A stretch of DNA of 50,198 bases from Liolophura sinensis (lineage: Eukaryota > Mollusca > Polyplacophora > Chitonida > Chitonidae): contig NW_027018261.1 in assembly GCF_032854445.1 (NCBI RefSeq), positions 1 through 50,198 of the forward strand, given 5' to 3'. How positions within the stretch are numbered: position 1 is the stretch's first letter; every line of letters begins with the position of its first letter. Below, in pieces: positions 50,023-50,198 of this stretch. The position numbers and the translations under genes are program-made. The notes under the pieces are model-generated. The model was given only the letters and a program-made list of their open reading frames with translations. It did not search any database and was not told the DNA's origin.

Positions 50023-50198
50023 ATGCGCAATTGGGCCAGGCATCTCCAGCTGTTGAAAAATTGCAAATTTCCTTGGTTTCCATGGAGTAAGAGCCGTTGC
50101 TGGGCACGTGATCTTGACATCATTGATTATTCATTTGTGGCTACAGCCAAAAGTATTGGTCGGAGAGCAACGCGGTTTGCACCATTCGATTTCTCGTC
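50023..50198 (+). repeat. Partial monomer, right edge
   Basis: The first 176 bases of another monomer, cut by the window end inside the ATTTCTCGTC stretch. The array clearly continues beyond the window; too little is present to assign a subtype. Confidence 0.93.

Larger units (their letters stand above)
1..50198 (+). repeat. ~550-bp satellite DNA, continuous higher-order tandem array
   Basis: The same sequence recurs every 545-553 bp from end to end, always in the same orientation. The ATGCGCAATTGG landmark occurs at 517, 1067, 1617, 2166, 2715 and so on to 50023, giving 90 full monomers plus two partial ones. Copies differ by scattered substitutions and by small length changes, mostly in one A-rich tract. 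Divergence between neighbours is small (a few percent by eye), while copies one HOR apart can be nearly identical, the hallmark of a higher-order satellite. GC is about 40% and CpG is close to expectation. No unique DNA, transposon or gene interrupts the array, and neither edge of the array is in the window. A centromeric or pericentromeric location is inference; I cannot name the family. Confidence 0.97.

Noticed and set aside
1-50198. Repeated open frames of 61-118 residues on both strands, once or more per monomer
   Set aside because: The period is 549, 550 or 552 bp, so frame is not kept from unit to unit; frames are short, overlap on both strands, change ends with single-base indels and show no recognisable domain. 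They are by-products of sequence homogeneity, not evidence of selection on protein.
1-50198. CRISPR array
   Set aside because: The repeat unit is about 550 bp with no unique spacers; the entire unit is repeated.
1-50198. Ribosomal DNA spacer, histone cluster or other tandem gene family
   Set aside because: No rRNA, tRNA, histone or other gene sequence occurs between repeats, and no unit is long enough to hold a known tandem gene with its spacer.
1-50198. Transposon or long terminal repeat element expanded in tandem
   Set aside because: No transposase or reverse transcriptase motif, no terminal inverted repeats at a constant monomer boundary, and no target-site duplications are visible. A very old transposon origin cannot be excluded.
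1-50198. Telomeric or simple-sequence repeats
   Set aside because: No short-unit telomere motif or microsatellite longer than the A-rich tract is present.

Overview
The whole 50,198-base window is one uninterrupted, head-to-tail tandem array of a single roughly 550-bp satellite monomer. Phased on a conserved ATGCGCAATTGG site, there are 90 complete monomers from 517 to 50,022 (mean spacing 550.07 bp), flanked by a 516-base partial copy at the left edge and a 176-base partial copy at the right edge. All copies have the same orientation. I see no transposon, unique spacer, RNA gene, CRISPR array, or credible protein-coding gene. The many short open frames on both strands are one set of chance frames repeated once per monomer. 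The period is not a fixed multiple of three, and every frame is stopped within one repeat.

Organism: an array this pure and this long, with multi-monomer higher-order repeats (HORs), points to eukaryotic (peri)centromeric or other heterochromatic DNA. Base composition counted over 541-1080 is about 40% GC. CpG is only slightly under-represented there (18 observed against about 22 expected), which argues against a heavily CpG-methylated vertebrate or plant genome and fits an insect or other invertebrate better. I do not recognise the monomer as a named satellite family, so species is left open.

Monomer subtypes used below are my own letters, judged by eye from diagnostic bases, mainly in the 3' half. 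A: A-rich tract begins TATATC, usually 552 bp. B: CAATCTC and CGCTGCAAAAA. C: tract interrupted as AAAAGAAAC. D: CTCCTAAG, TTTATAAA tract, usually 549 bp (D' has TTCATAAA). E: TTAATTCAC and ACCCCACC, 549 bp (E* has a different 5' half and a CGACTTTTC variant). F: TTTTGCATTTTT with CTGCAAAAA. G: CCCAACAAATG with AAAACACAAGG (G2 has CCCAAAAAATG). H: AAAACTC, usually CAATACGCTG. I: CTCAAAGTC. J: CTCAATATC. K and L are singletons.

Layout: 1-516 partial A; 517-8216 two tandem copies of the 3,850-bp seven-monomer HOR BCDEFGA; 8217-21426 a mixed zone built from three- and four-monomer units (BGA, HBCI, BCI), with 3,302-bp, 2,199-bp and about 1,652-bp internal duplications; 21427-29126 the BCDEFGA seven-mer twice more; 29127-34629 a four-monomer unit and then a three-monomer BDA unit (1,651 bp); 34630-42328 a less regular zone rich in D', H and J; 42329-50198 a four-monomer unit of about 2,200 bp anchored on E*. 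The segment from about 4.37 to 9.15 kb recurs 17,060 bp downstream with shared private mutations, which is direct evidence of a recent multi-kilobase duplication inside the array. There are no genes working together here; the biology on display is satellite evolution by unequal exchange and conversion.
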